NCBI GenBank assembly: GCA_900765185.1
Contig: CAAFQT010000282.1
Coordinates: 1 to 12,094, forward strand
DNA length: 12,094 bases
Reading direction: 5' to 3'
Origin: an uncultured Collinsella sp.
Lineage (GTDB): Bacteria > Actinomycetota > Coriobacteriia > Coriobacteriales > Coriobacteriaceae
The translations under genes were made by a program, and so were the position numbers. Below are positions 6,730-12,094 of this stretch, piece by piece. Position 1 is the stretch's first letter. Each line of letters starts with the position of its first letter. The notes below the pieces were generated by a model. That model did not search any database and was not told the origin of the DNA. It saw nothing but the letters and a program-made list of their open reading frames with translations.

Positions 6730-8646
6730 ATGGTCGCATTCGATCGCAATCCGCAAGACTTTAAGTATCTGCGTCTGCTGTCGAGACAATTTCCCACCGA
6801 GCAATCCGCGTTTACCGAGATCATCAATCTCTCGGCCATTCTCAACCTGCCCAAAGGCACCGAGCATTTTATGAGCGACGTGCACGGCGAGTACGAAGCC
6901 TTTATGCACATCCTCAACAACTGCTCGGGCGTCGTGCGCGAACATGTCGACGAGATCTTTGGCGACACACTCACCTTTGACGAAAAGGGCGAGCTGTGCA
7001 CGCTCATCTACTATCCGCGCGAGAAGATCGAGCTGGTCCGCAGCCAGCACGAGGACTCCCCCACCTGGTACAAGACCATGCTCGACCAACTCATTGTGGT
7101 CGCCCGCTCGCTTTCGAGCCGCTATACGCGCTCCAAGGTGCGTAAGGCCATCCCGCGCGATTACGCCTACATCATCGACGAGTTGCTGCACACGCATCCA
7201 GACGAGAACAACTATCGCGTGCGTTATCACGAGCGCATTATCGAATCCATCTTGGAGACCGCCAGCGCCGACGACTTTATCGAGTCGCTCGCCTCGCTCA
7301 TCAAGCGCCTCGCCGTCGACCACCTGCACTTGGTGGGCGACATCTTCGACCGCGGCGGCGGTGCGGCCAAGATTATGGACCGCCTGCTCACCTACCATTC
7401 GCTCGACATCCAGTGGGGCAACCACGACCTGCTGTGGATGGGCGCCGCCGCCGGCGAGCCCGCCTGCATCGCCACGGTACTGCGCAACAACCTGCGCTAC
7501 GACAATTACGAGATCCTCGAGAACGACTACGGCATCTCGCTGCGCGAGCTCGTCGCCTTTGCCGATGCCACCTATACCGCCGGCGAGCCCATCAGCCCGC
7601 TGATCAAGGCCATCAACGTGCTGCTCTTTAAGCTCGAGGGTCAGATTATCCAGCGTCACCCCGAGTTCGACATGACCGACCGTCTGCTGCTCGACAAAAT
7701 CGACCACGACACCGGCACAGTCACGCTCGCCGACGGCAGCGTGTGGCCGCTCACGACCAACGACTTCCCCACCGTCGACCCGACGGACCCCTACACGCTC
7801 ACGCCCCAGGAGCAACATATCATCGACAAGCTCGTGTCCGAGTTTGTCACCGCCGATCACCTGCATCGCCATATCGATTTCCTCTACACCCACGGCTCGA
7901 TGTACAAGGTCACCAACGGCAATCTGCTGTTCCATGGCTGCGTGCCGCTCAACGAGGATGGTACCTTTAGCAGCATGAACTGCCTGGGCACCTGGCACGC
8001 AGGTCGCGGTTATCTCGATTTTTGCGACCATATCGCCCGCCGAGCCTGGCGCGTCGGCGACCGCGATGCCCTCGACTGGATGTGGTACCTGTGGATCGGC
8101 TTTAACTCACCCGCCAGCGGACGCCTGGTGCGTACCTTTGAGCGCGCCTATATCGCCGATAAGAGCACCTGGGTCGAGCCGATGGACCCGTACTTTACGC
8201 TTACCAAGTCGCCCTCTGTCTGCGACGACATCATGCGCGAGTTCGGCGTTGCCCCCATGGCATGTTCGCCGACCGGTCACATCATCAATGGCCATACGCC
8301 CGTCAAGACCACCAAGGGCGAGCAGCCCATCCGCGCCGAGGGCAAGCTGCTGGTCATCGATGGCGGTTTCTGTCGTGCCTACCATCCCAAGACGGGCATC
8401 GCCGGCTACACGCTTATCTCCAGTTCTCGCGGATGTCGCCTTAAGTCGCACCAAGCCTTTACCACGGTTGCCGAGGCACTTACCCGCAATGTCGACATCG
8501 AGAGCGAGACCAATCGTTTTGACCAGGCCGACCGTCGCCGCATGGTGAGCGACACCGATACCGGCGCCAAGATTCGCAGCCAAATCCAGGACCTGCGCCA
8601 ACTGCTCGATGCATATAGAAACGGTGCTATCGAGGAGCGCGCCTAG
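6730..8646 (+). CDS. fbp: Fructose-1,6-bisphosphatase, class III
   Basis: A 638-residue class III (Bacillus-type) fructose-1,6-bisphosphatase, which removes the C1 phosphate of fructose-1,6-bisphosphate to give fructose-6-phosphate in gluconeogenesis, in the cytoplasm. Unlike class I and II enzymes it belongs to the metallophosphatase fold, and the metal-binding motifs are all present: SDVHGEY (49-55), GDIFDRGG (203-210), WGNHD (229-233) and NGHTP (520-524). Length is near the B. subtilis enzyme (about 670). The ATG at 6730 is preferred to the in-frame ATG at 6685, because GGAAGG (6718-6723) precedes it with 6-base spacing and the earlier start would fall inside the inverted repeat region. 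Only 78 bases separate it from the first gtrA gene with no terminator, so the two may be cotranscribed. Intact and unremarkable in sequence. Confidence 0.96.
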   Translation: MVAFDRNPQDFKYLRLLSRQFPTEQSAFTEIINLSAILNLPKGTEHFMSDVHGEYEAFMHILNNCSGVVREHVDEIFGDTLTFDEKGELCTLIYYPREKIELVRSQHEDSPTWYKTMLDQLIVVARSLSSRYTRSKVRKAIPRDYAYIIDELLHTHPDENNYRVRYHERIIESILETASADDFIESLASLIKRLAVDHLHLVGDIFDRGGGAAKIMDRLLTYHSLDIQWGNHDLLWMGAAAGEPACIATVLRNNLRYDNYEILENDYGISLRELVAFADATYTAGEPISPLIKAINVLLFKLEGQIIQRHPEFDMTDRLLLDKIDHDTGTVTLADGSVWPLTTNDFPTVDPTDPYTLTPQEQHIIDKLVSEFVTADHLHRHIDFLYTHGSMYKVTNGNLLFHGCVPLNEDGTFSSMNCLGTWHAGRGYLDFCDHIARRAWRVGDRDALDWMWYLWIGFNSPASGRLVRTFERAYIADKSTWVEPMDPYFTLTKSPSVCDDIMREFGVAPMACSPTGHIINGHTPVKTTKGEQPIRAEGKLLVIDGGFCRAYHPKTGIAGYTLISSSRGCRLKSHQAFTTVAEALTRNVDIESETNRFDQADRRRMVSDTDTGAKIRSQIQDLRQLLDAYRNGAIEERA

Positions 8647-8724
8647 ACCCGCCTGCGCGGATTGGCTAAACTTGCTGAGTTTGTCATCCCCACGGCGCTG
8701 CGGCGCCACCCTAAGGCAGGTACC

Positions 8725-9120
8725 ATGCAAAAGCTCCTTGCGCAGATCATGAAGTTTGGCGTCGTCGGCGTCGTCGCCACGGTCATCGACTTTGGCATCA
8801 TGAATCTGCTCCACTACGGTCTGGGCCTTAACATCCTGATCGCCAATACCAGCGGCTTTATCGTCTCGCTCATCTTTAACTACGTCGCGAGCATGAAGTA
8901 CGTGTTTGCGCACAAGGAGGGCATGAGCCGCCGCCGCGAGTTCATCATCTTTGTCGTGCTGTCTGTGATCGGCCTGGCGCTCAACGACGGTATCGTGCTG
9001 GCGCTCAACGCCGGCCTGGGGATCGAGGCCAATATCGCCAAGATTTGCGCCACCGCGCTTGTTATGGTCTACAACTTTGTGACCCGAAAGATCTTCCTAG
9101 AGGGCGAGGAGACAAAATAG
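8725..9120 (+). CDS. GtrA family membrane protein, copy 1
   Basis: A GtrA-family (PF04138-type) four-helix membrane protein of 131 residues. Members move or help flip lipid-linked sugars such as undecaprenyl-phosphate-glucose across the membrane for O-antigen or wall glycosylation. The hydrophobic segments fall at about residues 9-29, 33-55, 73-92 and 99-117, with the family signature NYVASMKYVFAHKEGMSRRREF between helices 2 and 3. The ATG at 8725 is chosen because AAGGCAGG (8713-8720) precedes it and the conserved domain begins at once (LLAQIMKFGVVG). The longer frame opens with a TTG at 8662 and would add 21 residues (to 152) with a poorer SD. No glycosyltransferase is next to it, so the sugar is unknown. 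It is followed by a second, clearly related copy, indicating a local duplication. Confidence 0.88.
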   Translation: MQKLLAQIMKFGVVGVVATVIDFGIMNLLHYGLGLNILIANTSGFIVSLIFNYVASMKYVFAHKEGMSRRREFIIFVVLSVIGLALNDGIVLALNAGLGIEANIAKICATALVMVYNFVTRKIFLEGEETK

Positions 9121-9146
9121 CTCGAAACCCCTGCAGCATTACGGCG

Positions 9147-9186
9147 CCCACGGACGACGCGCACTCAGCGCAGTATCGTCCGTGGG
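9147..9186. terminator. 11-bp inverted repeat after the first gtrA gene
   Basis: CCCACGGACGA (9147-9157) is perfectly complementary to 9176-9186, around an 18-base loop that itself contains GCGC repeats. It begins 26 bases after the stop codon. There is no T-run on the plus strand, so if it terminates transcription it is not a classical intrinsic terminator. On the minus strand it lies just beyond the end of the short antisense frame. Confidence 0.4.
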
Positions 9187-9203
9187 TGTCGCTCGTTTAC
9201 GGG

Positions 9204-9242
9204 CAAATTTTCAACGTTTGCGGATTAGCTCTTGAAAATTTG
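9204..9242. repeat. AT-rich 11-bp inverted repeat between the gtrA genes
   Basis: CAAATTTTCAA (9204-9214) pairs perfectly with TTGAAAATTTG (9232-9242) with 17 bases between. It lies about 100 bases upstream of the second gtrA gene and overlaps the last codons of the antisense frame. It could be an operator for the second gtrA gene or part of a transferred remnant. Confidence 0.45.
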
Positions 9243-9318
9243 GCGAGTTCATATAGTTCTTGGCAAAGACCTTACGTTTCCCTTGTAAAAGCTCTAAAGT
9301 ATCCTCTGCTCGATTCAT
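9211..9318 (-). pseudogene. Short antisense protein-like frame, possible gene remnant (35 residues)
   Basis: The minus strand reads a 35-residue peptide from ATG at 9318 to TGA at 9211-9213. It begins MNRAEDTLELLQGKRK and ends NSPNFQELIRKR. Its composition (mixed charged and hydrophobic residues, codons such as TTA, CTT, AAT) is unlike the usual alanine/arginine-rich shadow frames of this genome and unlike its GC-rich neighbours. No SD precedes the ATG, and the frame also stays open upstream into antisense of the second gtrA gene. I do not recognise the peptide. It may be the C-terminal scrap of a lost gene, or coincidence in an AT-rich promoter region. Confidence 0.2.
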
Positions 9319-9339
9319 CAACGCATTGGATGTGATTAC

Positions 9340-9747
9340 GTGCGCAAGGCGCTGGCACAACCTCATACCAAGCAGTTCCTCAAGTTTGCCGTCGTGGGTC
9401 TTATCTCCTTTGGCATCGACTGGGGCATGCTCATTGCGCTCGTCGAGCTGTTCCACCTCGACTTTTTGATGAGCACCACGATCTCGTTTATCACGTCCGT
9501 CGTGGTCAACTACTGGCTCAGCATGAAGTACGTGTTCGACCACCGCGAAGGCATGAGCCGCAAGCGCGAGTTCACGATCTTCACCATCCTGTCGGTGATC
9601 GGCCTGGGCCTCAACGACCTGTATATGTTTGTGGGCGTCACGTTTTTGAGCATCGGCTACCAGGCCATGAAGGCCATCGCCACGTTCCTCGTCACCTGGT
9701 ACAACTACTTCAGCCGCCGCTTCTTCCTCGAGGGCGCACGGTCGTAG
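9340..9747 (+). CDS. GtrA family membrane protein, copy 2
   Basis: A 135-residue GtrA-family protein with four predicted membrane helices at about residues 13-33, 38-60, 77-97 and 103-121, and the signature NYWLSMKYVFDHREGMSRKREF. It shares this region, plus SVIGL.LND and the closing FLEG, with the upstream copy, so the two are tandem paralogs whose products could form a heteromeric flippase for a lipid-linked sugar. The start is a GTG at 9340; only a weak GGA lies upstream (9328-9330), and the nearest ATG (9330) runs at once into a stop. The 219-base gap before it holds two inverted repeats and suggests its own promoter, although none was clear. A strong terminator follows. Confidence 0.88.
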   Translation: MRKALAQPHTKQFLKFAVVGLISFGIDWGMLIALVELFHLDFLMSTTISFITSVVVNYWLSMKYVFDHREGMSRKREFTIFTILSVIGLGLNDLYMFVGVTFLSIGYQAMKAIATFLVTWYNYFSRRFFLEGARS

Positions 9748-9773
9748 TCGATTCACTATTTGCTTGAATGTAT

Positions 9774-9808
9774 AACCGGTTGGAATTCCCGTTCCAACCG
9801 GTTTTTTT
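9774..9808 (+). terminator. Strong intrinsic terminator after the second gtrA gene
   Basis: AACCGGTTGGAA (9774-9785) pairs perfectly with TTCCAACCGGTT (9792-9803) around a six-base loop, and an uninterrupted T-run covers 9802-9808. It ends the fbp-gtrA-gtrA block. Confidence 0.92.
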
Positions 9809-9847
9809 GTTTGCAGAGAGACCCGGCGACCCAGTCCCATTCGCATG

Positions 9848-9885
9848 AAAAACGGGCGGTCCGGATGTTGGTCCGAACCGCCCGT
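9848..9885 (-). terminator. Intrinsic terminator for the DUF4430 gene
   Basis: On the minus strand a 14-bp stem with one mismatch (9885-9872 with 9865-9852) and a six-base loop is followed by five T residues (complement of 9848-9852). It starts 23 bases after the stop codon of the DUF4430 gene and closes the surface-protein operon. It faces the plus-strand terminator at 9774-9808. Confidence 0.88.
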
Positions 9886-9907
9886 CTGGCGCGCTATGTC
9901 GGGGCCT

Positions 9908-10786
9908 CTAGCCCGTTACGTAATACCAAACAACGTCGTCGCCATTGGAGAGAACGTAGTTACTGCAGGCCGTCATGGGCGTTGTGCCGTTGACGGAGTA
10001 CATCCAGCCGCTCGTGCCGCCGTACTGTTTCTCGGCCAAACCACCAATCGCGGAGACATACGTACCGTACGACGAGCCATGTGCGTTGACAGAAAGGCCC
10101 AGCGCGCACAGGGCATCGTAGACGGTAGCGCCTTCGTTAAAGGTAAAGGTGCCACCAGAGGACACAGGATTGCCCACAGAGCTCGATGTGACCGAAACCG
10201 CCACCGTAACGTAGCTAGGCTGCTGCGAGCTGCCCTGGTCGCCAGTAGAGGCGTTGCCGTTATCGGGGGCAGAAGATGCCCCGCTGGATGAGGAGGAGGC
10301 GCCAGGCGTAGAGCCGGCCCCGCCAGAAGAAGTCGAGTTCTGAGAAGTCGACTGATTGCCGTCGGTCTTTTTGCTATCCGAGCCCTTGTTTGATTCCTTG
10401 TCCGAAGACTCGGACTCCTTCTTAGAGTCAGATTTATCCGAACCCTTAGACTCGTCGTTCGCACCATCCGAAGATTTGGAATCCTTGGAGCCAGCTTTAC
10501 CCGAAGCGACGGTCGAGTCAGACCCCTTGGCGTCCTTCGCGACGACGCTCTCCCCCGTCACGGTCTGAACGATCCAGTCAATGGACCAGGCGCCGCTCTC
10601 GGAAGGATGGACGAAGCCCAGCGATATGACAATTAGCGCAACGCACGCGGCGGTCAGGACGCCAGTAAGCGCCTTCCGTCGAGGGGCGGACGCCGTCGAA
10701 GCGGCGCCCTGTTGCTTTGCATCGTCGAACTGAATGAACGAGGAATTTGGTTGCTTGGGGTCAGCGTCCTTGGATTTATTGGACAC
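9908..10786 (-). CDS. Membrane-anchored DUF4430 domain protein
   Basis: A 292-residue protein with three parts. A 37-residue cytoplasmic N-terminus ends in RRK, followed by one hydrophobic helix (about 38-60) without a clear signal-peptidase site, so it is probably a membrane anchor. A low-complexity stalk (about 82-190) is made of Ser, Lys, Asp and Gly. The C-terminal domain (about 193-292) carries FNEGATVYDALCALGL, SGWMYSVNG and NGDDVVWYYV, the pattern of DUF4430, a domain related to the C-terminal domain of transcobalamin and intrinsic factor. That hints at ligand binding at the cell surface, but the ligand is not known. The GTG at 10786 is preferred because AGGTGA (complement of 10792-10797) precedes it; an in-frame GTG at 10795 directly abuts the upstream stop codon. 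The start is coupled to the end of the upstream surface-protein gene, so the two form an operon. Confidence 0.85.
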   Translation of the reverse strand: MSNKSKDADPKQPNSSFIQFDDAKQQGAASTASAPRRKALTGVLTAACVALIVISLGFVHPSESGAWSIDWIVQTVTGESVVAKDAKGSDSTVASGKAGSKDSKSSDGANDESKGSDKSDSKKESESSDKESNKGSDSKKTDGNQSTSQNSTSSGGAGSTPGASSSSSGASSAPDNGNASTGDQGSSQQPSYVTVAVSVTSSSVGNPVSSGGTFTFNEGATVYDALCALGLSVNAHGSSYGTYVSAIGGLAEKQYGGTSGWMYSVNGTTPMTACSNYVLSNGDDVVWYYVTG

Positions 10787-10795
10787 AGCCCTCAC

Positions 10796-12067
10796 CTACC
10801 GACGTTTGGTGAACACGGACACGCCGACGATGGCGAGACCGATGACGCCGGCGGCAACGCCAACAATGGCGAGCGGGTTGGCGCCAGTCTCCTGCTCGGA
10901 AGCACTAGAGGGCTTCTTAGCAGTGGTCGTAGAAGCAGCACCCGAATCGGACTTGGAATCGGACTTCTTGTCGGACTTGCTGTCCTTCTTGTCAGACTTC
11001 TTGTCAGACTTCTTGTCAGACTTCTTCTCGTCCTTCTTATCGGACTTATCGGAGTCCTTCTTGTTGGGCTTGTTGTCCTTGGTCTCGGTCTTGGTCGACA
11101 CCGTCGTCTTGGTCATCGGCTTATGACCCGGAGCGACAGCGCCGCCAGCCTGCTGGCCCTTCGTGCCGGAGCCGGAACCCGTGCCCGTGCCAGCGCCAGC
11201 ACCGGAACCGTTGCCAGCGCCACCATTGCCGCCATTGGAGCCAGAACCGCCATTGCCGCCAGGGTTAACAGCATTCTTGGTCCACTTGGCATACAGCGTC
11301 AGATCGGCCGTCACCGGCGTACTGAAGTCATACGCCCGCGTGCAAGCCTCATCGGTGAACCAACCGCCGAAAGTGTAGCCATCGCGCGTCGGATCGGCCG
11401 GCTTGACCAGCTTGCCGTCGGCCGTAGCAACAAACTTAGTGTCGCAAGCAGACCCGCCATTGGAATTAAAGGCAACCGTCCAAGACTCAACGGCCCCGAG
11501 CTTGAACAGCGTGCCCGAATCATTGATGTAGTACAGGCTGCCAGATGCATCGGCAATGACCGGAGAGTCACAGTACTGGTAATGGCCAGCCGCATCATAA
11601 ATCTGCGTCGCCTCTGCATCACCGAGCGTATAGCGATACACGCCACCACCAGCAGAGTAGTTGACGTAATCCTTGCTATCCGCGCTGTTAACGGTGAAGT
11701 ACACATAGGTCTTGCCGCCCTGAACACTCACCAGCGGAGTAGCAGCAATACCGTTGAGGCCAGCCGGCAGCGCCTTGCCGTCGGCAGCAGCGACCATCGT
11801 GGTCTTACCCGTCTTCAGGTTATAGAGAACCAGAGCAGAGCCCGTAGCCGTCTGTCCGCCGACAATCAGATTGTCACCAAACACCGCAGGGGCGCTCAGA
11901 TTATTCGTAAGGCCCAGATCAACCGTCTTCTGTGCACTCAGCACACCCTTCGCCGAAAGCGAAATCACATGGAGCTTTCCGTCGTGCGTCATCTGATAGA
12001 AGGTCGAACCATTGGACGGATCGGCAATGCAATCGGCATTTGCGACAGCGCCGAGCTCCATGGTCGA
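10796..12067 (-). CDS. Surface protein with beta-propeller-like region, InlB repeat and C-terminal anchor (5' end missing)
   Basis: About 423 genuine residues remain of a larger extracellular protein; its N-terminus and signal peptide are off the contig. Counting from the open frame's GTG at 12082, residues 8-200 show repeated blade-like units (SAPAVFGDNLIVGG, ATPLVSVQGGKTYVYF, SPVIADASGSLYYIN) resembling PQQ/YncE beta-propellers. One InlB/Flg_new repeat covers 202-267 (VAFNSNGG to LYAKW, with DGYTFGGWF). A Gly/Asn/Ser hinge (273-320) and a Lys/Ser/Asp stalk (325-380, SDKK repeats) follow. A hydrophobic segment (402-424) ending in TKRR gives a sorting-signal shape, but the motif before it is EQETG, not LPXTG. 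The frame's apparent start and first five codons lie in adapter sequence, so they are not real. Its stop overlaps the ribosome-binding site of the DUF4430 gene. The role is likely adhesion or ligand binding at the wall. Confidence 0.8.
   Translation of the reverse strand, partial: STMELGAVANADCIADPSNGSTFYQMTHDGKLHVISLSAKGVLSAQKTVDLGLTNNLSAPAVFGDNLIVGGQTATGSALVLYNLKTGKTTMVAAADGKALPAGLNGIAATPLVSVQGGKTYVYFTVNSADSKDYVNYSAGGGVYRYTLGDAEATQIYDAAGHYQYCDSPVIADASGSLYYINDSGTLFKLGAVESWTVAFNSNGGSACDTKFVATADGKLVKPADPTRDGYTFGGWFTDEACTRAYDFSTPVTADLTLYAKWTKNAVNPGGNGGSGSNGGNGGAGNGSGAGAGTGTGSGSGTKGQQAGGAVAPGHKPMTKTTVSTKTETKDNKPNKKDSDKSDKKDEKKSDKKSDKKSDKKDSKSDKKSDSKSDSGAASTTTAKKPSSASEQETGANPLAIVGVAAGVIGLAIVGVSVFTKRR
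10986..11021. repeat. Three perfect tandem 12-bp repeats in the stalk-coding region
   Basis: TTCTTGTCAGAC occurs three times head to tail and encodes SDKK repeats on the minus strand; degenerate copies extend on both sides (about 10950-11060). Such repeats can change in number by slippage, which would change stalk length in steps of four residues without a frameshift. Confidence 0.9.
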
Positions 12068-12094
12068 AGATCGGAAGAGCACACGTCTGAACTC
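12068..12094. other. Illumina TruSeq adapter sequence at contig end
   Basis: The last 27 bases begin AGATCGGAAGAGC and continue ACACGTCTGAACTC, matching the Illumina TruSeq read-1 3' adapter. They are not biological sequence and mark the end of an untrimmed contig. Confidence 0.97.

Noticed and set aside
6601..8031. Long minus-strand open frame opposite fbp
   Set aside because: A shadow of the high-GC fbp gene; no domain or SD.
8662..8724. TTG start at 8662 for the first GtrA protein
   Set aside because: The extra 21 residues precede the conserved domain and lack a good SD, whereas AAGGCAGG is correctly placed before the ATG at 8725.
8107..8913. Minus-strand frame across the fbp end and the first gtrA start
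   Set aside because: Antisense shadow spanning two well-supported genes.
10986..11021. Tandem repeats as a possible CRISPR array
   Set aside because: Units are 12 bp with no spacers and are in-frame coding repeats of a low-complexity stalk; no cas gene nearby.
12062..12082. GTG at 12082 as a real start codon of the surface protein
   Set aside because: It falls within adapter sequence, and the protein lacks the signal peptide expected at a true N-terminus.
1..12094. tRNA, rRNA, riboswitch or phage/insertion-sequence genes
   Set aside because: No cloverleaf, rRNA-like block, recognisable riboswitch core, transposase or integrase was seen on either strand.

Overview
The window looks like a piece of a high-GC gut actinobacterium of the class Coriobacteriia, most likely Collinsella or a close relative. 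The basis is the strong G/C bias at third codon positions, the gene repertoire (class III fructose-1,6-bisphosphatase, DegV protein, tandem GtrA proteins, DUF4430 and InlB-repeat surface proteins) and the Ser/Lys/Asp-rich cell-wall linkers. This assignment is by inspection only. The last 27 bases match the Illumina TruSeq adapter, so the right edge is the raw end of an assembled contig and the last gene is artificially cut.

Layout. Positions 1-415 (minus) hold the 5' part of a membrane metalloprotease-like gene (HELVH motif). It is divergent from a 716-residue methionyl-tRNA-synthetase-like gene (549-2699, plus) with an altered KMSKS loop and an altered zinc knuckle. A 157-base gap follows, filled by two inverted copies of a 37-base module that can form mutually exclusive hairpins. 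It lies directly upstream of a NOL1/NOP2/Sun-family RNA m5C methyltransferase (2857-3960, plus). A 56-residue membrane protein gene too short for most gene callers lies on the minus strand (3985-4155). A TIM-barrel-like protein with acidic extensions (4347-5438, plus) and a DegV-family fatty-acid-binding protein (5520-6410, minus) converge on a shared hairpin terminator.

A 319-base AT-richer intergenic region with palindromes leads into fbp, the class III fructose-1,6-bisphosphatase (6730-8646, plus). Two tandem GtrA-family membrane proteins follow (8725-9120 and 9340-9747, plus). Between them is a low-GC stretch with two inverted repeats and a short antisense protein-like reading frame. A strong terminator ends this block at 9774-9808, and a second one facing the other way at 9848-9885 ends the minus-strand surface-protein pair.

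That pair reads right to left. First comes a truncated wall- or membrane-anchored protein with a beta-propeller-like region, an InlB/Flg_new repeat, a Gly-rich hinge, a Lys/Ser/Asp stalk and a C-terminal membrane segment. The second gene, translationally coupled to it, encodes a membrane-anchored DUF4430 protein with the same kind of Ser/Lys/Asp stalk. They probably work together at the cell surface, perhaps in ligand binding, but the upstream part of the operon is missing. Most of the rest is housekeeping. The less ordinary items are the paired repeat module, the atypical MetRS-like enzyme, the surface-protein pair and the gap between the two gtrA genes.
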